Shown piece after piece: positions 25,487 through 37,025 of a DNA stretch of 64,000 nt (its first letter is position 1; each line of letters begins with the position of its first letter). The notes below the pieces were generated by a model that saw only the letters and a program-made list of their open reading frames with translations, made no database searches and was not told the DNA's origin. Source of the DNA: Polytrichum commune (lineage: Eukaryota; Streptophyta; Polytrichopsida; Polytrichales; Polytrichaceae); contig OX485803.1 in assembly GCA_950295325.1 (NCBI GenBank), positions 62,077,554-62,141,553 of the forward strand, in the 5' to 3' direction. The position numbers and the translations under genes were made by a program.

Positions 25487-26869
25487 ATCACACACCATTC
25501 AAAATGCATGTGACCATATCATGTTTGCTTAGGATGGGCCACGGGTAGATGTGTTGTTGTCACCAAAGTTGGGTCCTCGCCAAATGCTACCAAGGTTAAA
25601 CGGGCTAACTATCAAAGCAATTTAAACATGCCGGCCATAGGTGTTTTTGGGTCTAATTCTTAAAGTGGGGTCCCATTAACCGTGGTCTTTGATGCTAATT
25701 CCGGTGTTAGATTGATTGAAATGAGTAATTTATGCATTACAATATAGTGGACTTTTAGGGTAAATATCCGCCATGTATGGGGTTGTGGCTAATGCTTTCT
25801 ACTTGGGTTCCTTTAGTCTTTAATGCTAGTAGGTACAGTATGGAGACAAGAAAGAGCAAGTTCTGTGTATAAGACTCGCGCATGAAAGGAAGCTTGGCAA
25901 CTTGGAGGTTGCACCAAAATTCAAAGAAATAGGCTCACTCGACGATGACCAACTTGAAAATGCTCACCGGTAACACACCACAAACCCATTAAAAAAAATA
26001 AAAATTTGTTCAATAATTACTCATTAGTAACCATTTCAAATGTATTTTCACTTTGGGTAACTTGGGGTTCATGGCGTCTATGTAAAATCTTCCACTACGA
26101 AGATGGGCAAGCTATATTCGTAACATGGAATTTGAATTAATTTGAAAATATTCGATTCCAAAAATAACATTAGAGAGTTAGATAAATTCGAGTTGGAATG
26201 AACCGACCCTAGAGCTCGTAGGGGGGGGGGCACTTTTTAATTATTTTAATATACATGAAACCCCTACATCCATGGTGGATGAGTTTACATAGACACCACA
26301 AACCCCGAACCCATAACAGGGGCCAGGGATACGCAGTGTCTACGTAAACTCATCCATTAGGAAGGTGAAAACGTATCAAATTGGTTTGACAATCCCGTTA
26401 CACACCTACACTGTTCAATCCCAATCGGTGCGTGTTACACTCTCCGGAATTACGCAATGCTATGCCTATTGAACGAGACTGTAACATTCTACCAAACAAA
26501 GTCATTCACGTTCTGCAATATCCGAAACAACCTATTGAACCTCCCCAGGAAGACGTTATTGCACTGCGTGACTCCGAAGAGTAGCCCACGCTGATTGGGA
26601 AGAAAGAATCATTGGACTCTTAAAAAGGGAAACATTGACTCCGGAAATAGCATCGGAGACCACTACTATACCGCGCCTCTAAATAGCATTGCAAGGGACA
26701 CTTTTCAACTAGAGCGCCTTCATCCACAATGGATGAGTTTCCACAAGCGCAGAGGGATACTACGCCGTATATCACCACGATACATACGACATACGCCGTA
26801 CACAACGAGGAAAAATACGAATACTCTACGCCGTAGTATACCTCTTCATAATTTGCCCTTGATTCCCTC
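25487..26869. other. Intergenic DNA with a short hairpin
   Basis: No gene seen. 26271-26296 and 26336-26360 form an inverted pair (GGATGAGTTTACATAGACAC against its near-complement) with a ~40 bp loop. ATGGATGAGTTT recurs at ~26732. A run of G lies at ~26220. A 152-codon plus-strand frame at 26595-27053 crosses into the C-rich leader and has no motif. Confidence 0.5.
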
Positions 26870-28204
26870 GCCTAGGCTTTGTTGCCGTTGCCTCCCCCTC
26901 CGTGCACGCCCCCCCCCCACTCACCCGGCCCGTCATGTCCCGTCACCCTCCCGTCATCTTCCGTCACCCGCCCGTCGGTGGAGAGGCAGCACAAGCGCAC
27001 ACACTTTCCGCTCTGGTCTCGTCTCGTCTCCATCGTGGGAGTGTTGTAAGTAAAGTAAAGTAAAGTAAAGTAAAGTAGGTCAGTAAGTATCATAACTTCT
27101 TCTTCATCGAGCGCCACAGGGAAGGAAAGGGAAGGGTTAGGGCACTGGACTGGGAAGCATCACCATCCGTCCACGGCGATGGCGGAGTAGAGAGAGAAGA
27201 GAGAGAGAGAGGGGGCCGGGAGGGTTAGGGGGACTTGGCAGGGTGTAAGTAACTTTACTTACTTGCTTACTTACAACAGGATTCGCTGAGCCGGGAGCAG
27301 TGTAACTTAAGTATGTATGGGAGTTCAAGTGCGGAAGGAAGGAAGGTAAGTAGGGGGAGGGGGGGTGATGAGAGAGAAGAGAGAGAGAGAGTGAGTGAGT
27401 GAGTGAGTAGTAGCTGTGGAGGGAGGAGGACTCATCAGGGAAGCCGGTCGGAGAGGGTATATTGAAGGAGGAGTAATAATAAGTCAGTCGTTGAAGGTCA
27501 TGAACAACAACAAGACTCACTCGCAACAGCAGCAGCTCTGATGCATGATGATGATGACGATGATGCATGACGACGATGATGGGAGCTCCGCTGCGGGACG
27601 AGTGAGTGAGTGAGTGGGTGAGTGAGTGAGTGGGTGAGTGAGTGAGTGAGTGAGTTGGGAAGGCTGGAGCAAGGGAAGAGGAAGTAGGTTAGGAGGCAGA
27701 GGAGGGAGGAGGTTCAAGCTTTTTCTTTCTTTCTTAACTGCGGCGGGGCGGGGTGGGACGGGGAGGGGAGGGGAGGGACGGGGAGGGGAGTGGAGTCTTC
27801 TTCTTGTTGTTTGTTATTTGTGAGGGAGGGTAGAGTCTTGGCATGTTGGCTAGGGTTTGGAGTGGTGCATGAGGGAGGTGTGATGGCGGTCGAGGGAGGG
27901 GAGCAATGCGGGGGAGTTGAGGGAGGGCGGCGAGTGTGGCAGCGTCATTTGGCGGCGTCCGCTTCTCCTGCTGCTGCGGTTGCTTCTCCTTCTCCTTCTC
28001 CTTCTGCGTCTGCGTCCGAGTCTGTATCTGTATCCATGGCGGTGGCTTTGACTTTGACTTTGCGGCGGGTGCGTTAGTAGTAGCGTTGGCGCGCGTTGAT
28101 TGCGGCTGGTTGATTGATTGCGCCTTGCCTGCGCCTGCCGTTCGAGACATGAAGAAGGAGAGGGGGTGATTGATAGGGGGTAGGAAGGAGGCAAGCTTCT
28201 CTTG
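26870..28204 (+). promoter_or_regulatory. GC-rich promoter/5' leader zone of the Raf-like kinase
   Basis: From about 26880 the DNA turns GC-rich, and from ~27120 strongly purine-rich on the plus strand. It holds (TAAAG)n at 27047-27077, GAGA tracts at ~27190 and ~27370, (GAGT)n at 27390-27408 and 27601-27654, and GGGAGGGG runs at ~27760. A telo-box complement TAGGGTTT lies at 27851-27858. Several upstream ATGs occur, including a 13-codon frame at 28036-28077 and a 6-codon frame at 28149-28169 that stops 35 bases before the start codon. The transcription start cannot be fixed, and no TATA box is evident. Whether these small frames lie on the mRNA depends on where transcription starts. Confidence 0.6.
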
Positions 28205-31200
28205 ATGTCCGAGTTTCTCTTCAGGATCAAGGCTCGCCTTGAAACAGGCCAACATTACTACAGCAGCTCGTCGGAAGAATCAGGTATGTTGTGCGTGCCC
28301 TAGCTTTCTGACCAGGCCCTTCATTGCATCATCATCGGCAAGAAGGAAGCGGGGAGGGAGGAGGCCGCTGGTTGTCTTGGGAGTGAGAGTTTGACCAGAA
28401 TTCACATCTTAGGTCGTGCCACACGATCGCAGGATTTGTGGACTCGACGTATTCACGTGACGTTGTCCACTGTATTTTCTAAAAGATTATTCTCCCTCCC
28501 TGTCTCAAGCGTACTGGGAACAAGGCGTTGTTCACGGCTGCTCCAGAAGGCTTATTATCATAAATGATCCCTCCCTTCGGGTCCTAGCCCCATTTTGGAC
28601 TGTTCCATATTGGATACAGATTGCGGTGAGGCCATTCTGGCTGCTCGTTTGAGCGATGTGTTCTTCCGGGATGATTATATGAAAACTGGGAACAGGGGAT
28701 TGTAATCTACCAGCTGATGATTCCCCGGGGTCTGCCAACTTGATCCTCCCTTAGGGTTGTGACTCAGCTGTGCGTTTATAATTCTTTTGAATTACTGTCA
28801 TCAATATTTACACCTCTTCGTCGGTTTGCTCGGGTCCTAGACAGGCTTCGATCTGAGGACCTAAGAGTTCAACAATTGTTATGATCTGGCAATTTCACGT
28901 GGAGTTGCATCTCATTCTCGACATGTAGTGAGAATCTAGCCAGGAGGCGAGATTGTTGCATGCCTGGCCAGTGTGAGACCTCGACTGAATTGACTAACGG
29001 TTTTGTTTTGGTTCTTCTTCTCAGGATGGGTCAGAGCAGCTCTGGCGAACATGGACAAAGTAAGCCTCGTAATGCTAGGTTACCTGCGCATGTGTCTTGT
29101 AGCAGAAATCAAGCTCCCTTGTGATCTGTGCTTTGAAATCGAACGCAAGTTCTTTTGTATTCTTTTGCTGCAAGGAATTGGGGCCTCTTCTAAGACATTA
29201 ATGGTAGCAGGACTCTTCGAATTTACAAGAAGGACGAGATGGTGGAGAGGCATCAGGGCTTTACTCTGAATGGCAAGCCCAGCTTGTAGAAAAGATGAAG
29301 GGGGTTGGACTTGGATCCCCTAGCTTAACCAAGTCTAGAAGCAGCCCTGCTCTTGGAGGCCTGTCTTCGCAAGATGCGTCACAAATTCTCTGGGAATCCA
29401 AGGCTTTGGACTTTAGGCTGCCGAATGGGTTCTACTCTGTTATTCCTGTATGTCGTGTACACTTTTCCGACCTATACATACACATCCTTGTCAAATGCCA
29501 TCATTGTATGCGAGTATGACCTTAGAATGCATGTGGCCCTCAGTTGCCATCGGAACGTAATGGGAAGTACAAGTTGAGAAGCATCACATTCAGAAGTGAA
29601 ATCTTGACCCAAATTAAATCTTGGCCTTTAAAGCTGGGACTCTGGGCTGTCTGTCTTTAGAATCATATTCCAAAAGAGAAGTAAACTCCCACTTTGGGAT
29701 GTGATGTGCTCATGCCATCAACTTAACTTTGTCAAGTAGTATGTTGCGACCTGACCTGAAAGATGGGCATTTGCAGAGTCGAAGCATGAGGAATCGTTTT
29801 CGAACTATACCAACCCTGAATGAGATACATCAACTGGGAACGGAATCTACTGGATTGGATGTGTTACTGGTTGACACAAACAAGGACAAGACACTTGTCA
29901 AGCTGCAGGAGCTGGCTCGAGTGTTGGTTAGGGGCATAGGAGTGAATGTCCATCTTATGATCAAGAAAATTGCTGAATTGGTAGGAATTGATGAACAGTA
30001 TGGCTAATCTGTATTTCTTTGTACATTCTGCGCAAACTGCACAGCAGCATTCTGTTCCTCATGGGCAGTGTCACAGTATAATAACTGAAATTAAAGTTTG
30101 GAATTGTGCGATGTGGTGACTCCAGTTTCAGGTTTTTTTTCAGGGTCCAAGATTAGAGGGCGCTGGTTTGGTGTAACTGAGTACTCGAAATTTATGTTGA
30201 TTTTCCTCAGGTGGCCGATTTCTATGGTGGTCCCCTGTTTGAGGCGGGTTCCACAAAATCATCTGGAGATGATTATCTTGGTGCAGAAGATGGAGGAGTT
30301 CGGCTGCTGGGAGAAGTGAAAACAGGGTTGTGCCGACCTCGAGCTATCCTCTTCAAACTTCTTGGAGACACCGTTGGGCTACAGAGCCGTCTCCTGATGG
30401 TAGTCTTGAATTCACAGTTGGGTGCTAGTTCAGCATTTAGTACTAGTTGTTGGGTGTTTAGAGCAACTGATCTAACATTTTCTACTGCATCTCAGTTTGC
30501 ATTCTCTTGTATTCCACATCTTTTGTTGATTTATTGCTTGGATCAGGGTTTGCAACTGGAAGCTGTACCAAGCAGTTCGCTGATATGTGCCAATCCAAAC
30601 AAGCATCTGTCCAATGTAGTTGCTGTGGATGGGATCGATCTGTTGGTAGATGTAATGCGACACCCGGGATATCTACGTCCATTTTCAAGGAAGGCATTAG
30701 TAATGTATCACATAGCAGGTGCTGGAGATAGTGACTCAGCGGAGTATGATTCATGTGACTCTCCTCTGGAGCCAAATAGCCCAATGTACGGTGTTCCAGA
30801 CAAGTTGGAGAATGAAATGTTAGTTCCTCATTTCTTACAATTATGTGTACTATTTGTCATTTATTTCAGCATGGTTAATCTGGGCTTTTGTGGTCAGTCA
30901 TGTGCATCTCTGGCTGTTCACAATGTGTATCATGGAGTTGATATTTTTGAGTCAGTCATCCTTGAAGTATTTTGTTCTTTCATTTGCTTCTCTTCATGAG
31001 CTTGCTTTGAGTGTAACTTTGTGCTCCATTCAGCCTGGAGCCAGACCTGGAATTTGCACGCCCACCATATCCAAGAAGAGGACTTACTGCAGCTGCTGTA
31101 TCATCAGGTCTCATGCACCTTAATCCAGTGCTCCGGCATCCACTGGGCGTCAGTGGTAAATTGAGGTATTGTGCTTGTTTTATGGTTTTTTTCTTTTTTT

Positions 31201-34200
31201 CTTTCTTTTAGGTTCTGAAAGGCTTGAAGGAGTCTCATGACAGACAATTGTGCAAGGTGATTGTTGTGGCTGGAATGTTACTTGAATATTGCATGAAGAC
31301 TTCAATGCTAGTGCTGTGAATTATGAGTTGTGATAGATTGCTCCTTCGTTTTTGACAGTCTTTCAGTAAGATTGTATTTGCACATTCTGATAGTTTATGT
31401 CTAACCTTTCAATGTAGCACCTGATAGTCTATGTTCATGAGAATGCACAATCCTCAATTGGATCTCATCAATTTCTGTGAGCATGCTGGAATGTGCTTGC
31501 ATAACTGTTTCCTCCAGAGCAGATATGCTTGAAGATGGTAGCATTTAGAGGCTACTATTAGGGTTGGAAACAAGTTAAGCTCATCTAGAGTATGAACCTT
31601 CCTTGTCGACAATCTTGTAAGAAGTCTGCTTTGTGATTGTAGTCCATCTCAGAGCGAGCCAGATTTGGCAAATCCTCGACGTCGAAATAGACGAAGAGCA
31701 CCTGAGGAGCAGACTTCTGGCACTAGGTACAAACTTCATAGTTGATAGTAGTTATGGAGGTACTGTATGAATTGCAGCAGTGTATTGGCAGGTTGAGGAT
31801 GAGAACTATTATGCATCAGGATGGTCTGGAGAACTGAAGGTCTTGATATTTTTTGTCAGGGTGACCGTAAATTAAGGACCTCAACATTATTCTGTACACT
31901 TGTTCTCAAAAATAATAAACTTACCCTAATCCTTTGGCCATAGATTTGTGAAATAAATAAAGACAATCCATCAGAGGTTTCAAGACAAGAGCAAACTCCA
32001 AAGCTAATACATGGGCCTAAATTTGGCCCTACATGACTAATAGTCTAACATGAGAGGTTTGGTGGTAGAATTATGACAGTTGGCAATGTTTCAACGAGTG
32101 CATTGGGGAGGGATCTGGTGCTTCTTGGATGTGCATTGAAGGAAGATATTGGATGTCGAGATCACAATTGTCATAATAGCTGCTTGTAGCAAGCATTGTT
32201 GATTTGCAGGTGAACATGTTATGAATAATTTCTGATTTTTGTTTGGTTCTTAGCCCTGAACGTGTCATGGAAGCTCAGCAAGAACAAAGAAGGTCTTTGA
32301 TGGAGGGGTTTCGGAGTTTTCCATCCAGGTGAGCTCCACCACAGGGGCTTTTGCAAAGAAATTGAGATACCTTCGTCATGTTTCCCAGTAGAACTTTATT
32401 GTTGGCGCATATATCTAACTCTAAAGTGATTTTGATTTTAACTCTTCTTCAGTTTACGTTTTGTTGTTGCAGTCCAGAGCATCCACAAACTCGCCTACGA
32501 CCTTTTCAGCGTGTTGGATCAGAAGAAGGAAGTGTTTCTAGGTGATCTACCTCATTGATTATATGCTGTGTGACAGCTTGTGAAGTCATATTATTCTTGC
32601 ATCATCATGTATGGCTGTCAGTGCTTCTACACTTGCAGTTGCCACTATGTCTTATTTGTCAGATGCATATGGAGCACACTGGAGGTCATTCTCTTATTTT
32701 ATTTGTTAATGCTTGCAGTAGTCCTGAACATCCAGTATATCGTATGCGTGCTCCTTCCATACTCAGTGGGAGTCGTCTTCATTCAGGAGAGGATATGAAT
32801 GTATCAAGGTATGATATACAAGACCATCTATGAGGCTGACATGGAAATAAGTTTTTCTTCTTCTGGAAAACCTTCTGCCTACAGAGGAGTAGAAACCGCA
32901 CAGGAATCTTGTTTGAACAAGATGTGATAGTTTAGTACTTTACCACCTGTCTTGTGTGCAGTTGAACGTCTTTACAGTACAGAACTACTGGCAGTAGTTG
33001 TTAGGGCGGACCACAGTATTACTGAGGTCTGTGATTAAACGGTGTGTACATCATTGTAATGTGGCTCTAGGATAACAAGTAGTAAGGAGTAAATTTGCTC
33101 AGAATGGCACTGGCTTTTATTAAGATCATATTGTAGACTTGCATATTGGTTTGTCGTTGTGATTTGAAGCAGAGGAATCCCATTTCAGAGATCTGGTGGA
33201 GTTTGAGTGATTTGCGACCCTAGCCTGTAAGGTTTCTTGGATTCTACTCTTGACCTCGCCAAAGATAGCAAGTATATAGCCTGGTATTAAGAGAGAACTA
33301 TTCGTGTGCAGCCCTGATGATTCACCTCAGCATCCCAGCGTTGCTGAGAAGCCCTCCCCTATTTACAGGAGGCGCTCAGCCTGTTCATTCAATCTCAGAC
33401 CAGGAGAGGACGGAAGGTAGTTATGCAGGAGAGAAATGCTCAGCCAAAAACACTTGCTTTCTTTAGCCTTGGTGGGCTGGCTGTTTTGCTTGCAGGTCGC
33501 AGTGGCCATCATTGGATACCTGGAGACTATGTAATTTGTTACGGCTGGCTTATTTAACCTTTTTGTACCCATGTTTTTGTCTATGGTAAGCACTGGACAA
33601 TAATCCTGAAGGAAAAAAATGGTTGGGGGATTTCTGATTGTCTTTTATGCATGTTGCAGACGGGAAAGAGCTCTTTCGGTTGATTTAAGGCATGAAGGGA
33701 GGGGAATGGACTTTCTCCATTACATTGGAGATTCCACAATACCCAAGTGAGTCTCTAGAGGTTTTTAAAGTCTCTAAATACTTTTGAATTAGTCTCTGAC
33801 CATGTAGAAATGATACTCTACAGCCTTTTTGACTCTTGTGAGGTTTTTAAGAGATTTGATTTGTAAGTGTGTACAGATGCATGTAATCAGAAAGCAGATG
33901 GCATTAAGGATCTACGTCATTATGGAGTGGTTCCCTACAGGAAATAGTGTAGTCTACATATTGAACTGCTGACAAGTAATCTTTGGCAAGTGTTCTTCAA
34001 GTTGACTTGTATTTATTGCTTCTGATGATAAGGATATACCTCATTTTACAATGGTTGATCACAGGGGACATCACAGTCCACATGCTGAACTGCGAAGGGC
34101 AAGGAAACGAAGTGTTGCACCAGAGATCAGTGACGAGGTTGTCAGGTGAAAATCAAGAAAATGATTGTAATTGCTTAATTCCTGCTAAAGGTTTGGCTGG

Positions 34201-37025
34201 AGTTCTTGATATCATTCTGTACAATGTCTGGTTCACCCTGCCTAGACTGTCAATCTAAGTTCAAATTTAGATAATATCAACACTGACTTGCTGTAATGCC
34301 TTTAATGTTGGACCTGCTAACTTGAAGCTATGCTTCTGGATGTTCAGGGCAGTCCGGGCAATGAATGAAGCTCTCAAGCAAGGACGTTTCCGATCAAAAG
34401 AGCAAGAGCCTTCTGCAGGCGTATCTAGTTCAGAAGTTCATCCTCTTAATTCTCGGCAAGGGAGCGGAGAGGTTGGCAGTTTCTCTCAAGTTATTACATT
34501 ACAATGCTCCTGATTGAAGCAGAAGAGTTTTTGGGGATAACTCTCTGTACTCTTATATGATCCCTTTTAAATAAGGGACTAGCCCAATAAACTCAAGACT
34601 GTGCAAGTTGTTTCAGACTCAGTAATTAGCAATTTCTGATATTGATTTTAAGTAGATTGAATATATCTGGGGAATATTCTACATTGGTTGTACATGAGGT
34701 ATCTGTTATGCATCTGTTGCATTTCAGGCTTGTGATGGGTCATCAAAGTCAGGTATTCTTCTTGTTATCTTGTAGGACTTGTTGTTATCTTGTAGGACTC
34801 TGGAATGTCTGTGGATCCTGAGAGCAAAGATGTTGAAGACAAGCAGAAGGGTGTTCTTTTTCAGGGATCAACTGCAGGAGCTCCTCATAGCTCTGGTATC
34901 TCTACTCAAAGTAGTCGAGAACTCTTGTCAGGAGGATCTTCTGGTGCACCAGACACACACAGTGCAGAAGCTACATGGGCGCTCACAATGCAGTCTCCAT
35001 CCTTGCCAAGCCAACCCTTGATGCCCTTCTCTGAATGGAACATCGAGTTCTCAGAGCTTCGCATCGGTATCCGTGTAGGGATTGGTATGTGTTTCTGGTT
35101 TTTCTTTACTGCCAAGTATACCACTTTATTTAAGATCCTGGATTCTTGAGATTGGCTAGGATGAAAATTCCTCCTGATGACCTTTGTGACCATACTGGAT
35201 CATCAGATCAGTCCTACATTCTTGTGACTATCTTAAGAGTGAAACCGAATTTCTATCTGGAGTTTTCTTTCAAGCTTTGTGGTACCCATCCTTGTTTCAA
35301 ACTTGATTTTATGGGATTGTTTGGACCTTGTAGGGTCTTTTGGGGAAGTTTTTAAAGGAATATGGAGGGGCACAGAAGTAGCTATTAAGGTGATGCTTGA
35401 ACAAGACCTTACTGTAGAAAATACACAAGACTTCTGCAACGAAATCTCTTTATTGAGGTACACTACAAGTTCTGATCTATTTGTAAGGTTCATGTATCTG
35501 CTTTATTTGTTTCAAGCCATCTCTTATTCACAGATTCACTAATCTCCATCAAAACACAATATTTTGGACTGAGCAACTTCTGTGTGTGTCTGACTTGCAG
35601 CCGATTACGGCATCCAAATGGTATGGATCCTTCTAATGTCCTGCATGTTGTGAATCTGTATTTCTTTATGTTTGCACTGGATTTTCTGCAACTAGAATAT
35701 TGAGACTTTTAACTTTGATAAGTATGCATCTGTATAGGTTATTTCAATGAGGTTTGGCTTCACACACTGGAGTTCATCAAGAATTCCGTTGTTCAGAATT
35801 AATAGTTCTGATAGCCTTTTCTTGTGCAGTGATTTTATTTTTAGGTGCATGCACAAAACCACCACATCTGTCCATGGTGACAGAATATATGCATATGGGA
35901 TCACTTTATCGCCTAATTCATTCATCTGGTCAAGGCAAGAAGCTTAGCTGGCGCCGCCGTTTAAAGATGCTGCGCGACATCTGCAGGTTTTGAACAGAGC
36001 ATCATCTGTATTGTCAATTAGCAGCCTTAGTATTTTTGTATGGAACTGTTGTGTTCAAACATTTTGAAGATTCCAAATTGAGGTTATTATAGATCTAAGT
36101 CAGCAACCTTATTATGAAGAATTGCAATGTGGTTATCTTTGTGGGAGGTAAAGGAATAATCTTATGTAACTGGGTGTGCCTGCCTGAACTCAGGGGCATG
36201 ATGAGCGTGCAACGCATGAAAATCGTTCATCGAGATCTCAAGAGTGCAAATTGCTTGGTGGACAAGCACTACTCTGTGAAGATTTGTGACTTCGGTTTGT
36301 CACGTATTGTTAAAGATGACACAGTCTGCGACCAAACTGCTGTCGGTACACCAGAATGGACAGCACCAGAGTTGTTACGGAATGAGCCAGTCACAGAGAA
36401 ATGCGATGTTTTCAGTTTAGGGGTGATAATGTGGGAGCTCTCCACTCTGAAGCGTCCTTGGGATGGTATCAAGCCCATGCAAGTAAGTTCAATTCTCAAC
36501 TGAGGCTCATGGAATTGGTAATTGTTGATTACTCTGCAACATTGGTTGTCTTTTCTCTTTGATGTCTTTGGAAGTGCCTTGTCCTATATATATGACATTC
36601 TGCGCAACTGGGAAGATTCTGGCACTTGCTTGGACATCCCTAGACACTGCCTTTAGCTTCTCTTGGACACATTTTAATTCTGCTGTGCATTGTTGGAACA
36701 CTGTTGGAGCATGCTGGGTCTTATTTTTAAAATTATGGTAGTTGACTAAAAAAATGTGGGGGGCACAGGTGGTGGCGGCTGTTGCTCATAAACGAGCACG
36801 ACTGGAGATACCAGATGGGCACATTGGCAAGCTGATTGCTGGTATGTCAGTTCAATGGTCTCATCAATTTCCTGCAGGTTGTTGAGATTGGATTTCATCT
36901 CTCTGTTTTGGAGGCTGACATGCTTTCATTGCCCTGCAGATTGCTGGGAGGAAAACCCTGCAGCTCGCCCCAGCTATGAAGAGATTCTCACACGACTTCA
37001 CGAGTGCGAGTTTCTTCAGAGCTGA
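28205..37025 (+). CDS. Raf-like MAPKKK with N-terminal EDR1 domain (B-type), 22 exons, 965 aa
   Basis: Exons: 28205-28283, 29025-29059, 29211-29447, 29777-29980, 30211-30399, 30547-30818, 31034-31165, 31643-31726, 32254-32328, 32473-32541, 32722-32808, 33312-33416, 33660-33746, 34065-34145, 34348-34471, 34796-35084, 35334-35457, 35601-35620, 35830-35986, 36194-36482, 36769-36841, 36940-37025. All introns are GT-AG and the total (2898 nt) stays in frame. An in-frame TAG precedes the ATG. Residues ~95-330 match the EDR1/CTR1-type domain ([31 protein letters not shown]). Residues ~383-620 are a basic, Ser-Pro-rich linker. The kinase domain is ~700-960, with GSFGEV, Lys735 in [14 protein letters not shown] (Asp831), CDFG (Asp849) and TAPE (876), all intact. 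From memory the closest relatives are Arabidopsis At3g58640/At2g31010/At2g42640. Related B-group Rafs activate SnRK2 kinases or act in ethylene and defence signalling, but the role of this subgroup is unsettled. The exon 15/16 junction is the least certain. Confidence 0.93.

Noticed and set aside
27734-28255. 173-codon minus-strand open frame antisense to the kinase leader
   Set aside because: It is low-complexity Pro/Gln/Lys-rich and owes its length to the purine-skewed leader. It covers the real exon 1 in antisense and has no domain.
29026-29059. ATG at 29026 (MGQSSSG...) as the kinase start
   Set aside because: In that frame the exon does not join the downstream coding exon. The exon works in the other frame ([12 protein letters not shown]), linked to the ATG at 28205.
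34729-34753. 25-nt candidate microexon in the kinase gene (after TTTCAG, before GTATTC)
   Set aside because: Its inclusion shifts the frame into an early stop at exon 16. Joining exon 15 directly to 34796 keeps the frame. It is kept only as a possible regulated junction.
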